This document shows positions 11,337 through 19,155 of a stretch of 50,961 nucleotides of DNA, piece after piece (position 1 is the first letter of the stretch; each line of letters opens with the position of its first letter). A program made the position numbers and the translations under genes. The notes under the pieces were generated by a model. It had not been told where the DNA came from and searched no databases. It saw only the letters and a list, made by a program, of their open reading frames with translations. The DNA comes from Comamonas sp. lk. GTDB taxonomy: Bacteria > Pseudomonadota > Gammaproteobacteria > Burkholderiales > Burkholderiaceae_C. Where the stretch lies: NCBI GenBank assembly GCA_945861345.1, contig CAMATX010000005.1:1-50961 (forward strand). The letters are read 5' to 3'.

Positions 11337-11426
11337 ATTTGTTTTAATTAAACAACATTTGATAAATATTGTAATTTAGATAATTTGTTTATAAAATACG
11401 CTGAAGCAAAATTTTGAAAAAGGCCT
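11337..11426 (+). promoter_or_regulatory. AT-rich leader and probable promoter of the 88-residue gene
   Basis: About 90 bases of very AT-rich sequence, in strong contrast to the GC-rich surroundings. It contains several promoter-like hexamers (TTGATA at 11359, TTGTAA at 11369, TATAAA at 11390); the best pair I can form is TTGTAA-N15-TATAAA. It completes the roughly 300-base gap between groES and the next gene, the rest of which is the groES leader, CIRCE and promoter. Confidence 0.45.
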
Positions 11427-11432
11427 TCCGCC

Positions 11433-11699
11433 ATGATTTTTGACAAAACACCTAAAGGACGCCAAATTTTGGTAGACCCGCAGTCCAATCTGCCGCAACG
11501 CACCCGCATATTGCTGCGCTGCGTCAATGGCAGGGCTTCCGCTGACACGCTGGTCATCTCACTGACGGCCTTGGGCGACGTCAAGAGCTTGCTGCGCGGT
11601 TTGTTGCTCGATGGCCTGATTGAGCGCACAGACAAAGTTCGCCGCGCCCCAGCACCGATCGACCACCAGGCCCAGGCCCCGTCGCACGCACAGTTTTGA
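11433..11699 (+). CDS. Small conserved-looking hypothetical protein (winged-helix-like)
   Basis: Protein of 88 residues that I do not recognise by name. The first 65 residues alternate hydrophobic and charged positions as a compact helical domain (RTRILLRCVNG, LISLTALGDV-like, KSLLRGLLLDGLIER), a pattern compatible with a small winged-helix or DNA-binding fold; the last 20 residues look disordered. AAAGG lies about 9 bases before the ATG. It is monocistronic between groES (divergent) and the DadA-like gene (convergent, 1-base gap). A regulatory role is only a guess. Confidence 0.6.
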   Translation: MIFDKTPKGRQILVDPQSNLPQRTRILLRCVNGRASADTLVISLTALGDVKSLLRGLLLDGLIERTDKVRRAPAPIDHQAQAPSHAQF

Positions 11700-11700
11700 T

Positions 11701-12936
11701 TTAAGACCTGAATCGCCCTGGCGCAAAGGCCGCCACATCGACGGGCGGTGCGCGCCCCGCCACGCTATCGGCCACCAAAGCGCCACTCAGCCCACCCAGG
11801 GTCAGCCCAATGTGCTGGTGGCCAAACGCATAAATGACGCGCTCGCTGAGGCGTGAGCGCCCCAAAACTGGCAATCCATCTGGCAACGTCGGCCGAAAAC
11901 CCAGCCAGGGCGCTTGCGGCGTCCCCAGCCCCGGCAAGGCCCGGCGTGCCGAAAATTGCAGCAAATCGAGCAAGCCGGCGTGCTTTTGCGGCGCCAAGCC
12001 CGCCAACTCCACTGTTCCAGCCACCCGAACGCCCTGCGCCATTGGCGTCATATAAAAGCCGCGTTCGGCCCAGCCCACCGGCCGGGAAATCAGGTTTTGG
12101 CCGCCCGCAAACATCCAGTGGTAGCCGCGTTCGGCACCCAAAGGCAAGGGGTCGCCGCACTGGGCGGCCAGGGCCTTGGAGTGCACGCCGGCACACAAGG
12201 CCACATAGTCATAGGCGCTTTCATGGTCGGCGCAAACCAGGCGCACCGCTTGCGGGCCGGGGCGCAAGGCGGTCGCCGCATGGGCGTGCCATTGCAGGCC
12301 TTGTGCTTGCAAATAGCGCTGCAAAGTCTGCAAAAAACCGGCCGGATCGCTCAGGTGCCACGAGCCGCCAAAGAGCGCGCCGCGCACAAAAATCGGCTCC
12401 AGCGCGGGCTCCAGGGCAGCAATCTCGGACGCTTGCATGGTTTGCACTGGCACGCCCAGGGTGCGGCGCAAGTCCAGGCCGGCCAGCGCGCCGGCATAGG
12501 CCGCCTCGCTGGAGTACAAATACAAACACTCTTGCGGCCGGATAAACCCGGCCAGCCCCGCCTGCGCGATCAGCGCGTCATAGCCGCCCTGGGCGCGCGC
12601 CAGCAACTGTGCCAGCGCCCGTGTCGAAGCCTCGGAACGCGCCGCCGTGCTGTGCCAAAGAAAGCGCGCCAGCCAGGGCGCCAGCATCGGCAAGTAGCGC
12701 CAGCGCAAACGCAGCGGGCTGCGGGCAGAAAGCAAATAGCGCGGCAGGTCGCGAAACACCGAGGGGTTGTTCACGGGGATACAGGCGTAATTGGCAAAGG
12801 TGCCCGCGTTGCCAAACGAGGCGCCGCCGGCTGCGCCCACAGGCTCGTAGACACTGACCTGGTGGCCGTCGCGCATCAGCCAGTAGGCCGCTGACAGACC
12901 GACAAAGCCCGCCCCCAGCACCGCGACTTTGGCCAT
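11701..12936 (-). CDS. FAD-dependent D-amino acid dehydrogenase-like oxidoreductase (DadA/DAO family)
   Basis: Flavoprotein of 411 residues in the DAO/DadA family, which oxidatively deaminates amino acids or removes N-methyl groups. The Rossmann FAD motif GAGFVGLSAAYWL lies at residues 8-20 followed by the E of VYEP. GASFGNAG is typical of DadA-type enzymes, and the C-terminal YAFGHQHIGLTLGG closes the FAD site. The substrate cannot be read from sequence. It is the last gene of the leftward run beginning at 22218 and lies 46 bases after the DUF962 gene. Confidence 0.85.
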   Translation of the reverse strand: MAKVAVLGAGFVGLSAAYWLMRDGHQVSVYEPVGAAGGASFGNAGTFANYACIPVNNPSVFRDLPRYLLSARSPLRLRWRYLPMLAPWLARFLWHSTAARSEASTRALAQLLARAQGGYDALIAQAGLAGFIRPQECLYLYSSEAAYAGALAGLDLRRTLGVPVQTMQASEIAALEPALEPIFVRGALFGGSWHLSDPAGFLQTLQRYLQAQGLQWHAHAATALRPGPQAVRLVCADHESAYDYVALCAGVHSKALAAQCGDPLPLGAERGYHWMFAGGQNLISRPVGWAERGFYMTPMAQGVRVAGTVELAGLAPQKHAGLLDLLQFSARRALPGLGTPQAPWLGFRPTLPDGLPVLGRSRLSERVIYAFGHQHIGLTLGGLSGALVADSVAGRAPPVDVAAFAPGRFRS

Positions 12937-12982
12937 CCGCCTGGACCTGCCTACACCGCCAGTGCGCCGCTACAGCCCGCGC

Positions 12983-13462
12983 TCACCAGCGGATCGCCAA
13001 ACGCTCGAAGACTTTGCTCAGCACAAACAGCGGCCCGACCAGCAGGTACTGCAAGTCCTCGAAGAAGGAGGGTTTTTTGCCCTCTAGGTGGTGGCCGATG
13101 AACTGGAAAATCCAGGCCACCACAAAAATGCCCACACACACCGGCACCAGCACACCCTGCGCCTGCAAGGCATCGACCACGGCCAGCATCACCGAAAAAA
13201 TAATCGCCATACAGGCGGTAAAAGGCCAAGACAGGCGCTGGTAGTACACCATGCTCGCCAGCGCAAGGATGATGGCCAGGGCCGGGTGCAGCGCAAACAA
13301 CAGCCCGATGATGCTGAGCATGATCGCTGGAATGGCCACAAAGTGGATTAGCTCGTTAACCGGGTGCGTGTGGCTGGTGCCGTAGTGCTGCAGCAGGGTG
13401 TCGACGCGGCGCTCGCCGTTGTCGACCTGGTCGGGTACGGTATTCGTTTCGCTGGGGTTCAT
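12983..13462 (-). CDS. DUF962 / Mpo1-like membrane protein
   Basis: Membrane protein of 159 residues in the DUF962 family, related to yeast Mpo1, an iron-dependent dioxygenase acting on 2-hydroxy fatty acids. The conserved histidine motifs are present: HYGTSHTHPVNELIHF near residue 26 and FIGHHLEGKKPSFFED near residue 120. Three to four hydrophobic helices lie between and after them. GGAG is well placed before the ATG. It follows the NDH-like gene by 27 bases. Whether this bacterial member acts on lipids is unknown. Confidence 0.85.
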   Translation of the reverse strand: MNPSETNTVPDQVDNGERRVDTLLQHYGTSHTHPVNELIHFVAIPAIMLSIIGLLFALHPALAIILALASMVYYQRLSWPFTACMAIIFSVMLAVVDALQAQGVLVPVCVGIFVVAWIFQFIGHHLEGKKPSFFEDLQYLLVGPLFVLSKVFERLAIRW

Positions 13463-13489
13463 GGTGCTCTCCTGGGGGAAAAAAGCGCC

Positions 13490-14626
13490 TTAGGCGTTGA
13501 GAAACTGCTTGAGCCAGGCCACGCTGCGGCCCTGGGCGCAGCGGCCGCGCCAGCACATCAGCGCATGCTTGGCGCCGGCATACACAAATTGGGTGCCTGC
13601 CGCGGGCAAGGCGCGCAACTTGGACGGCTCGGATTGCATCAGCGCATGCACATTGGCCGCCAGCACCGGGCTGTCCTGCCAGACGTGCAAGACCTCCGGA
13701 TGGCTGGTGCTGCGCTCAAATTCGTCGCAGGCCATGCGTAATTCCGCAGCGCCTTCGGGCATGTGCACCGCCATGCCGCTGGAGGAGAGCCAGGCCGGCG
13801 CTGTGTGCTGCAAAACCAGCAAAGGCACGTCGCAGGCCAGGCGGGCGCCGCTGCGCAGCACCACGTCGTCGCGGGTCAGCGATGCCACGTCTTCGTAGAG
13901 CACGGTGACGCGCTGGGCGCGCAAAAGCTCCAGCATGCGCTGGTGCATGGCGTCGGGGTAGCCGCGTTGGCCCTGCTGCGTGCCCACAATCCAGGTGACC
14001 GAGGCGGTGGGCATGCGCTGGCGCACGGCCAGGGCCAGCTCAAAACCGCTGGTGCCCGCGCCAATGACGGCCATGCGCAGGGCGCGGGTGCGGCCCAGCC
14101 CGCAGACCTTGGGCCACAAGTTCACAAAACCTTCCAGCGGCGAGACAAACAACGCATGTTCGCGCGCGCCGGGCATGGCTAACTCCACCGCCTCGCGGTG
14201 CGGCACCGGGCCGGTGTTGATCGAGAGAAGGTCGTACTCCAGGGTCTGGCCGTCGTCCAGCAGCACGTTGCGCGAAACGGCATTGAGCCCGCGCCCCTGG
14301 CGGCCGGTCCATTGCACGCCGCTTTGCTGCAGCAGCGGCTCGAAATCGACCATGCAATCGGCCAGCGGCAAGTCGTTGGCCACATAGCGCGCCAGTTTGG
14401 GCGGCGCAAACGACTGGGTTTGGGCCGCCAGCACCGTCACTTGCACATGCGACAAGGGTTTGCGCTGCAGGTGCGCCAGCAAGCGCACGTGGGCCGGCCC
14501 CATGCCCCAAAGCACCAAACGCTCGGGGCGCCGGTAGGGTCTTTGAACTGGTATAGCGCCCAATGCCTGGGCTTCTTCACCCGTAACCACGGAGTCTGCG
14601 GAGGGTGGCGTTGTGTCTGCCGTCAT
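13490..14626 (-). CDS. NDH-2-like FAD/NAD(P) oxidoreductase (COG1252-type)
   Basis: Flavoprotein of 378 residues resembling the NADH-dehydrogenase-like half of the SelD fusion encoded just upstream. Features are an N-terminal nucleotide-binding stretch WGMGPAHVRLLAHL (a degenerate GxGxxH in place of the usual GGGHSH), the NTGP turn at about 133, and a second Rossmann motif AVIGAGTSGFELAL. I chose the ATG at 14626, 4 bases after the SelD stop. The C-terminal region (GTQFVYAGAKHALMCWRG) differs from classical NDH-2 and lacks an obvious membrane helix. It probably arose by duplication of the fusion's flavoprotein domain. The electron donor and acceptor are unknown. Confidence 0.8.
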   Translation of the reverse strand: MTADTTPPSADSVVTGEEAQALGAIPVQRPYRRPERLVLWGMGPAHVRLLAHLQRKPLSHVQVTVLAAQTQSFAPPKLARYVANDLPLADCMVDFEPLLQQSGVQWTGRQGRGLNAVSRNVLLDDGQTLEYDLLSINTGPVPHREAVELAMPGAREHALFVSPLEGFVNLWPKVCGLGRTRALRMAVIGAGTSGFELALAVRQRMPTASVTWIVGTQQGQRGYPDAMHQRMLELLRAQRVTVLYEDVASLTRDDVVLRSGARLACDVPLLVLQHTAPAWLSSSGMAVHMPEGAAELRMACDEFERSTSHPEVLHVWQDSPVLAANVHALMQSEPSKLRALPAAGTQFVYAGAKHALMCWRGRCAQGRSVAWLKQFLNA

Positions 14627-14630
14627 ACCG

Positions 14631-16937
14631 CTATTGTTCCACGAGCGCCACCGGCGTGCGCCAATCGCCAATTTCGCGGACTCGGCCGATCACCGCGCTG
14701 TGCGTATAGCCCTGCGCCCGCAAGGCGGCCACGCAGGCCTGCGCCTGCGCTGCGGGCACGCTGGCGAGCAGACCGCCGGCCGTTTGCGGATCTATCAATA
14801 TGTCGCGCAGCAGCAGCGCCTGCGGGCTGGGCGCATCTGGGCTGGACAGCGCCGATGCGCGGCGGGCGTTGGCCGTGTGCAAGGAGCTGCGCACCCCCGC
14901 TTGCAGGCAGGCCAGCGCCCCGTCCAGCAGCGGCAGGGCTGCCATGTCCAGCTGCGCACCCAGGCGGGCGCCGTGCAGCATTTCGAGCAAATGGCCCAAG
15001 AGGCCAAAACCGGTCACGGCAGGACAGGCCCGGGCGCCTGGGAGGGCCAGCGTCTGCGCGGCTCCCTGGCTGGACTGGGCCATGCTGTCCAGCGCCGCCT
15101 CGACCCAGCGCCCGCGCGCCTGGCCCAGCGCGTGGGCGGCAAACAAGGTGCCGGTGCCCAGCGCCTTGGTCAGCACCAGCATATCGCCGGCCTGGGCGCC
15201 GGTTTTGCGCATGAGTTGCTGCGGCTGGCCTTGCGCGTCCAGCGGGACCAGGCCGGTCAGCGAAAAGCCCAGCGACAGCTCGGGGCCCTCGCCGCTGTGT
15301 CCGCCCACCAAGCTGCAGCCAGCTGCATCGAGCACCTGCACCGCGCCGTGCATCATCTGGCCCAACAGGCTTTGGGTTTGGCGGTCCAGCCCCGGCGGCA
15401 CGATAGCAATGGCGGCTGCCGTGTGGGCCTGCGCGCCCATGGCCCAGATGTCGCCTAGCGCGTGGTTGGCGGCAATCTGCCCAAAGCGGTAGGGGTCGTC
15501 CACGAAGGCCCGAAAAAAATCGACCGTCTGCACCTGCGCCATGCCCGGCGGGATGCGCACCAGCGCAGCGTCGTCAGGGGCATCCAGGCCGATTAGCACG
15601 TCCGGGCTGCGCAGCGGGTGCAGGTCGGCCAAAGCGCGGCCGAGCACGTCGGCGCCCACTTTGGCCGCACACCCGCCGCAGCGCATGGCCTGCGCCGCCT
15701 GCGCCTGCGCCTGCTCGAGCGCGTCCATATCGGCAAAGCGCGCTCGCGCATGGGCAGCCGCTGCCATGGGCGGCGGCAAATCGGAGAAGCGGCGCATAAA
15801 GCGCTGGTCGATCCAGTCTTTGTAACGCCACACCCAGGCACCGGCAAAACTGAGCGCACCGCGAGAGCCGACGGCATAACGCTCGCCGGTGCTCACCAGC
15901 GCCAGCCAGCGCCGCTGCGGCCGGTAGGGCTGCAAAGCCTGGCCCAGCAAGGCGCGGCGCAGATTGTGCGCCAACGGCATGCCCATGCGCACCGCAAACA
16001 CGCCAGCTTTTTCCAGCGGGCGCGGGCCAAAGCTGGCGACATCACCGGCGGCAAATAGGCGTGCATCGGTCTCGGACTGCAAAAACGCGTTCACGCGCAC
16101 GCAGCCGTCGCCATCGAGCGCCAAACCGGTGCCCGCCAGCCACGCGGCGGCGCCGGCCTGGGTGACCCAAAACACGGCATCGGCCGCTTCCCAGCGCGCA
16201 GCAGCGCCCTGTGCGACCGCCTGCACCGCGCCCGCCTGCACCGCCAGCACCCGCGTGCTGCGGTAAACCTGCACTTGGCGCGCTTGCAACAGGGCGGCAA
16301 AGCGCGCCTGCACGCGCCGGTTGTGCGTGGGCAAGACCTCGGGGCTTGCGCAATAAAGCGCAAACTGGGGCGCTGCCCGGCCCTGCGCGGCGCATTCGGC
16401 ATGCAAGCGGTAGTGCATAGCCAGCAGCAATTCCACGCCGCCTGCTCCCGCGCCGACAACGGCAATTTGGCGCGGCCCAGCGCCTGCACGTACGGCGCTG
16501 AGCACCTCCATCCAACGCTGGTTGAACTGGGCGATCGGCTTGACGCTGACCGCATGCGCCAGCGCCCCGGGCACCTGCCCGGCCTGGGGCGTGGAGCCGG
16601 TGTTGATGGACAGGAGGTCGTAATCGAGCGGCGGGCGGCCTTGCAGCTGCACCTTGCGCTCTGCACGGTCGATGCCGCTGACCTCGGCGCGCACAAAGCG
16701 CGCACCGGCGAAAACGCACAGGCGCACCAAATCCAGGTGCACCGCGTCATAGTCGTAGTGGCCGGCCACGTAGCCGGGCAGCATGCCCGAGTAAGGCGTG
16801 TGTGCGTCGGTGCAAATCAGGGTGATGCGCAGGCCTGGCACCGGCTGCATGCCAAAGGCCTTGAGCACGCCCACATGGCTGTGCCCGCCACCGACCAGGA
16901 CCAGGTCACGAAGAATCGGGCTAGAGCGCGCTTGCAT
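14631..16937 (-). CDS. selD: NDH-2-like flavoprotein fused to selenide, water dikinase (SelD)
   Basis: Two-domain protein of 768 residues. Residues 1-395 form an NDH-2-like FAD/NAD(P) oxidoreductase (VGGGHSHVGVLKAF at 15-28, VGAGAGGVELLLAM at 161-174, FAAGDVASFG at 295-304). Residues 415-768 are selenophosphate synthetase: CGGCAAKVG with C423 and K426 at the positions of the catalytic Cys/Sec and Lys of SelD, TVDFFRAFVDDPYRFG (471-486), the metal/ATP loop VGGHSGEGPE (544-553) and ILIDPQTAGGLL (713-724). The second cysteine of the E. coli GCGCK motif is alanine here. Cys, not Sec, is encoded. I chose the ATG at 16937, 25 bases after the preceding stop. It should make selenophosphate from selenide and ATP; the flavoprotein half may feed or reduce the selenium substrate. 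Confidence 0.93.
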   Translation of the reverse strand: MQARSSPILRDLVLVGGGHSHVGVLKAFGMQPVPGLRITLICTDAHTPYSGMLPGYVAGHYDYDAVHLDLVRLCVFAGARFVRAEVSGIDRAERKVQLQGRPPLDYDLLSINTGSTPQAGQVPGALAHAVSVKPIAQFNQRWMEVLSAVRAGAGPRQIAVVGAGAGGVELLLAMHYRLHAECAAQGRAAPQFALYCASPEVLPTHNRRVQARFAALLQARQVQVYRSTRVLAVQAGAVQAVAQGAAARWEAADAVFWVTQAGAAAWLAGTGLALDGDGCVRVNAFLQSETDARLFAAGDVASFGPRPLEKAGVFAVRMGMPLAHNLRRALLGQALQPYRPQRRWLALVSTGERYAVGSRGALSFAGAWVWRYKDWIDQRFMRRFSDLPPPMAAAAHARARFADMDALEQAQAQAAQAMRCGGCAAKVGADVLGRALADLHPLRSPDVLIGLDAPDDAALVRIPPGMAQVQTVDFFRAFVDDPYRFGQIAANHALGDIWAMGAQAHTAAAIAIVPPGLDRQTQSLLGQMMHGAVQVLDAAGCSLVGGHSGEGPELSLGFSLTGLVPLDAQGQPQQLMRKTGAQAGDMLVLTKALGTGTLFAAHALGQARGRWVEAALDSMAQSSQGAAQTLALPGARACPAVTGFGLLGHLLEMLHGARLGAQLDMAALPLLDGALACLQAGVRSSLHTANARRASALSSPDAPSPQALLLRDILIDPQTAGGLLASVPAAQAQACVAALRAQGYTHSAVIGRVREIGDWRTPVALVEQ

Positions 16938-16962
16938 GCTGCGATTGTGCCGCTGCGTGGTT

Positions 16963-19155
16963 CTAGCCGCGTCGCCAATCGTGCCAGCGCTTGAGCCAGC
17001 GCAAACTGCCCTGCGGCAGGTGCGCGCGCTGCCACAGACCGGCGACCGACTTGGCCGATTCGGCCCAGGTCGGGTAAATGTGCACCGTACCCAAAATCGC
17101 CTTGAGGCCCAGGCCGTGGCGCATAGCGAGCACATAGGGCGCCAGCAACTCGGCGGCCTGTTCGCCCACGATGCACACGCCCAGCATGCGGTCGCGCCCG
17201 GGCACCGTGAGCACCTTGACAAAACCCAGGGGCGCGCTGCCCTGGGGCGCATCGCACAGCGCCCGGTCCAGCTCGGCCAGCGGGAAAAGCGTCACCTCAT
17301 AGGCCAGGCCGCGGGCCTGCGCCGCCTGCTCGGTGTAGCCCACACGCGCCACTTGCGGCGCCACAAACACTGCGGTGGGCAAATCCACCCGGTCGGCGCG
17401 AAAAGCGCCCAGGCCTTCGAGCAGCGCATTGACCGTGGCAAACCAGGCCTGGTGGGCGGCGGCGTGCGTGAACTGCATCGGCCCGGCGGCATCGCCAGCG
17501 GCGTAGATGGTGGGCATCAGGGTTTGCAAAAAGGCGCTGGTTTGCAGGGGCTGCGCGGTATCAATGCCCAGCGCCTCCAGGCCCATGCCTTGCAATTGGG
17601 CTTGGCGGCCGGTGGCGCAAATCAGCAAATCAAAAGGCAAGGCCGCTGTACCCTGCGGCCCCTGCACTTGCAGTGTTTTGGGGCTTTGCGGCCCGTCACC
17701 CGGCACGCAAGCCACAGCGCGCGTGGCGAGGTGGATGTGCACGCCGTCTTGCGCCAAGGCCTGCTGCACCAAGGCGCTGACATCGGCATCCTCGCGCGCC
17801 AACAGCTGCGCACCGGCCTCGACCAAGGCCACCTGGGCGCCCAGGCGCGCCAAGGCTTGGGCCAGTTCGCAGCCCACGGGCCCGCCGCCCAGCACCGCCA
17901 CGCGCGCAGGCACCTGGGCGCAGCCGTTCAAATAGTCCAACAAGGTATCGCTGGTGACATAGCCGCTGCCTTGCAAGCCGGGAATATCGGGCACCACAGG
18001 CCGCGCGCCGGTGGCCAGCACAATGCGCCGGGCGCTGATGTGCGTAGGCGCCTGCCCCGGGCGCTGCAGTTGCACGGTCCATGGGTCCAGCAACAACGCG
18101 CGCGCCTGCAGCACGTCTACGCCCATGGCCTGGTAGCGCTGCGCGCTGTCTTTGGGGGCGATGGCGGCGATCACGCTGCGCACGCGCGCCATTACGGCGG
18201 CAAAGTCGACCTGCACCGCGCCGGCATGCACGCCGTAGCCCTGGGCCTGGCGCGCTTGGTGGGCCACGCGCGCGCTCTGAATCAGCGCTTTGCTGGGGAC
18301 GCAGCCGTGGTTGAGGCAATCGCCACCCATCGCGCCCGACTCCACCAACGCCACCCGCGCCCCGGCGTGCGCCGCCACATAGGCGGAGACCAGACCGCCT
18401 GCGCCAGCGCCTATCACCACCAGGTTGTAGTCAAAGCGCTGGGGGCGCTTCCAGGGGGCCAAGGCCCGGCGCTGCTGCAGCCAGCGCAGGCCGCGGCGGG
18501 CCAGCAGGGGCAGCACCGCCAAAGCCGTGGCCAAGGACAGCAAGGCTGCCAGAACGGCAGGCTGCAGCACCTCACTGACCGAGCGCAAAGCCGCCAACTG
18601 CGTACCCGCCTGCACATAAATCAAGGTGGCCGGCAACATGCCGCATTGGGTAAGCGCGTAAAAGCGGCGCACCGGCATGCGCGTTAGGCCCATCACCAGA
18701 TTAATCAGGCCAAAAGGCACCAGCGGAATCAATCGCAAGCTGAGCAAGTAGTAGGTGCCCTCGCGCTCAAAGCCGCGCGCCAGGCTGCGCACACGCGGGC
18801 CCATGCGCGCGCGCAGCGCATCCGCAAACACATGGCGCACCAAGAGCATGGTCAAGGTGGCGCCCAGGCTAGAGGCAAAAGACACCAGCAACAGCGCCCA
18901 GCCCCAGCCTAGCACCGCGCCACCAGCCAGCGTCAGCACCACAATGCCCGGAACCGCCGCACTGGCCAGCAGCACATAGAGGGCAAAGTAGGCACCGCGC
19001 ACCGTCCAAGGCGCCTGCGCGTGCCAGGCCTGTAGGTCGAGGTAGAGCGCTTGTACGCGCTCCAGACCCAGCCAATCCTGCCCCTTCCAGGCGCCGAGCA
19101 GGGCCAGCCCGAACATCAGCGCCAAGGCAAGGCGCCAGGCGCGCTTGCTATTCAT
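16963..19155 (-). CDS. TVP38/SNARE-associated membrane domain fused to MerA/Lpd-type flavoprotein disulfide reductase
   Basis: Fusion of 730 residues. Residues 1-225 are a TVP38/TMEM64 (SNARE-associated, DedA-like) membrane domain with about six helices and the SLRLIPLVPFGLINL signature at 139-153. Residues 243-730 are a pyridine nucleotide-disulfide oxidoreductase: FAD motif GAGAGGLVSA (249-258), redox-active CLNHGC with C280 and C285, NAD motif GGGPVGCELAQA, and the HIYPTWAE catalytic His-Glu (692-699) donated across the dimer. All catalytic residues are present, so it is likely an active membrane-bound thiol-disulfide or related reductase; no extra C-terminal Cys pair typical of MerA is seen. 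The ATG at 19155 overlaps the end of the preceding gene by 8 bases. Confidence 0.92.
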   Translation of the reverse strand: MNSKRAWRLALALMFGLALLGAWKGQDWLGLERVQALYLDLQAWHAQAPWTVRGAYFALYVLLASAAVPGIVVLTLAGGAVLGWGWALLLVSFASSLGATLTMLLVRHVFADALRARMGPRVRSLARGFEREGTYYLLSLRLIPLVPFGLINLVMGLTRMPVRRFYALTQCGMLPATLIYVQAGTQLAALRSVSEVLQPAVLAALLSLATALAVLPLLARRGLRWLQQRRALAPWKRPQRFDYNLVVIGAGAGGLVSAYVAAHAGARVALVESGAMGGDCLNHGCVPSKALIQSARVAHQARQAQGYGVHAGAVQVDFAAVMARVRSVIAAIAPKDSAQRYQAMGVDVLQARALLLDPWTVQLQRPGQAPTHISARRIVLATGARPVVPDIPGLQGSGYVTSDTLLDYLNGCAQVPARVAVLGGGPVGCELAQALARLGAQVALVEAGAQLLAREDADVSALVQQALAQDGVHIHLATRAVACVPGDGPQSPKTLQVQGPQGTAALPFDLLICATGRQAQLQGMGLEALGIDTAQPLQTSAFLQTLMPTIYAAGDAAGPMQFTHAAAHQAWFATVNALLEGLGAFRADRVDLPTAVFVAPQVARVGYTEQAAQARGLAYEVTLFPLAELDRALCDAPQGSAPLGFVKVLTVPGRDRMLGVCIVGEQAAELLAPYVLAMRHGLGLKAILGTVHIYPTWAESAKSVAGLWQRAHLPQGSLRWLKRWHDWRRG

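Noticed and set aside
14631..16937. Possible selenocysteine (in-frame TGA) in SelD
   Set aside because: The catalytic position is encoded as Cys and no in-frame TGA lies in the gene, so no recoding is needed.
16798..18687. 629-residue plus-strand frame opposite the TVP38-flavoprotein fusion
   Set aside because: It is a shadow frame, rich in His, Gln, Arg and Gly without any domain pattern, while the minus-strand gene has complete enzyme motifs.
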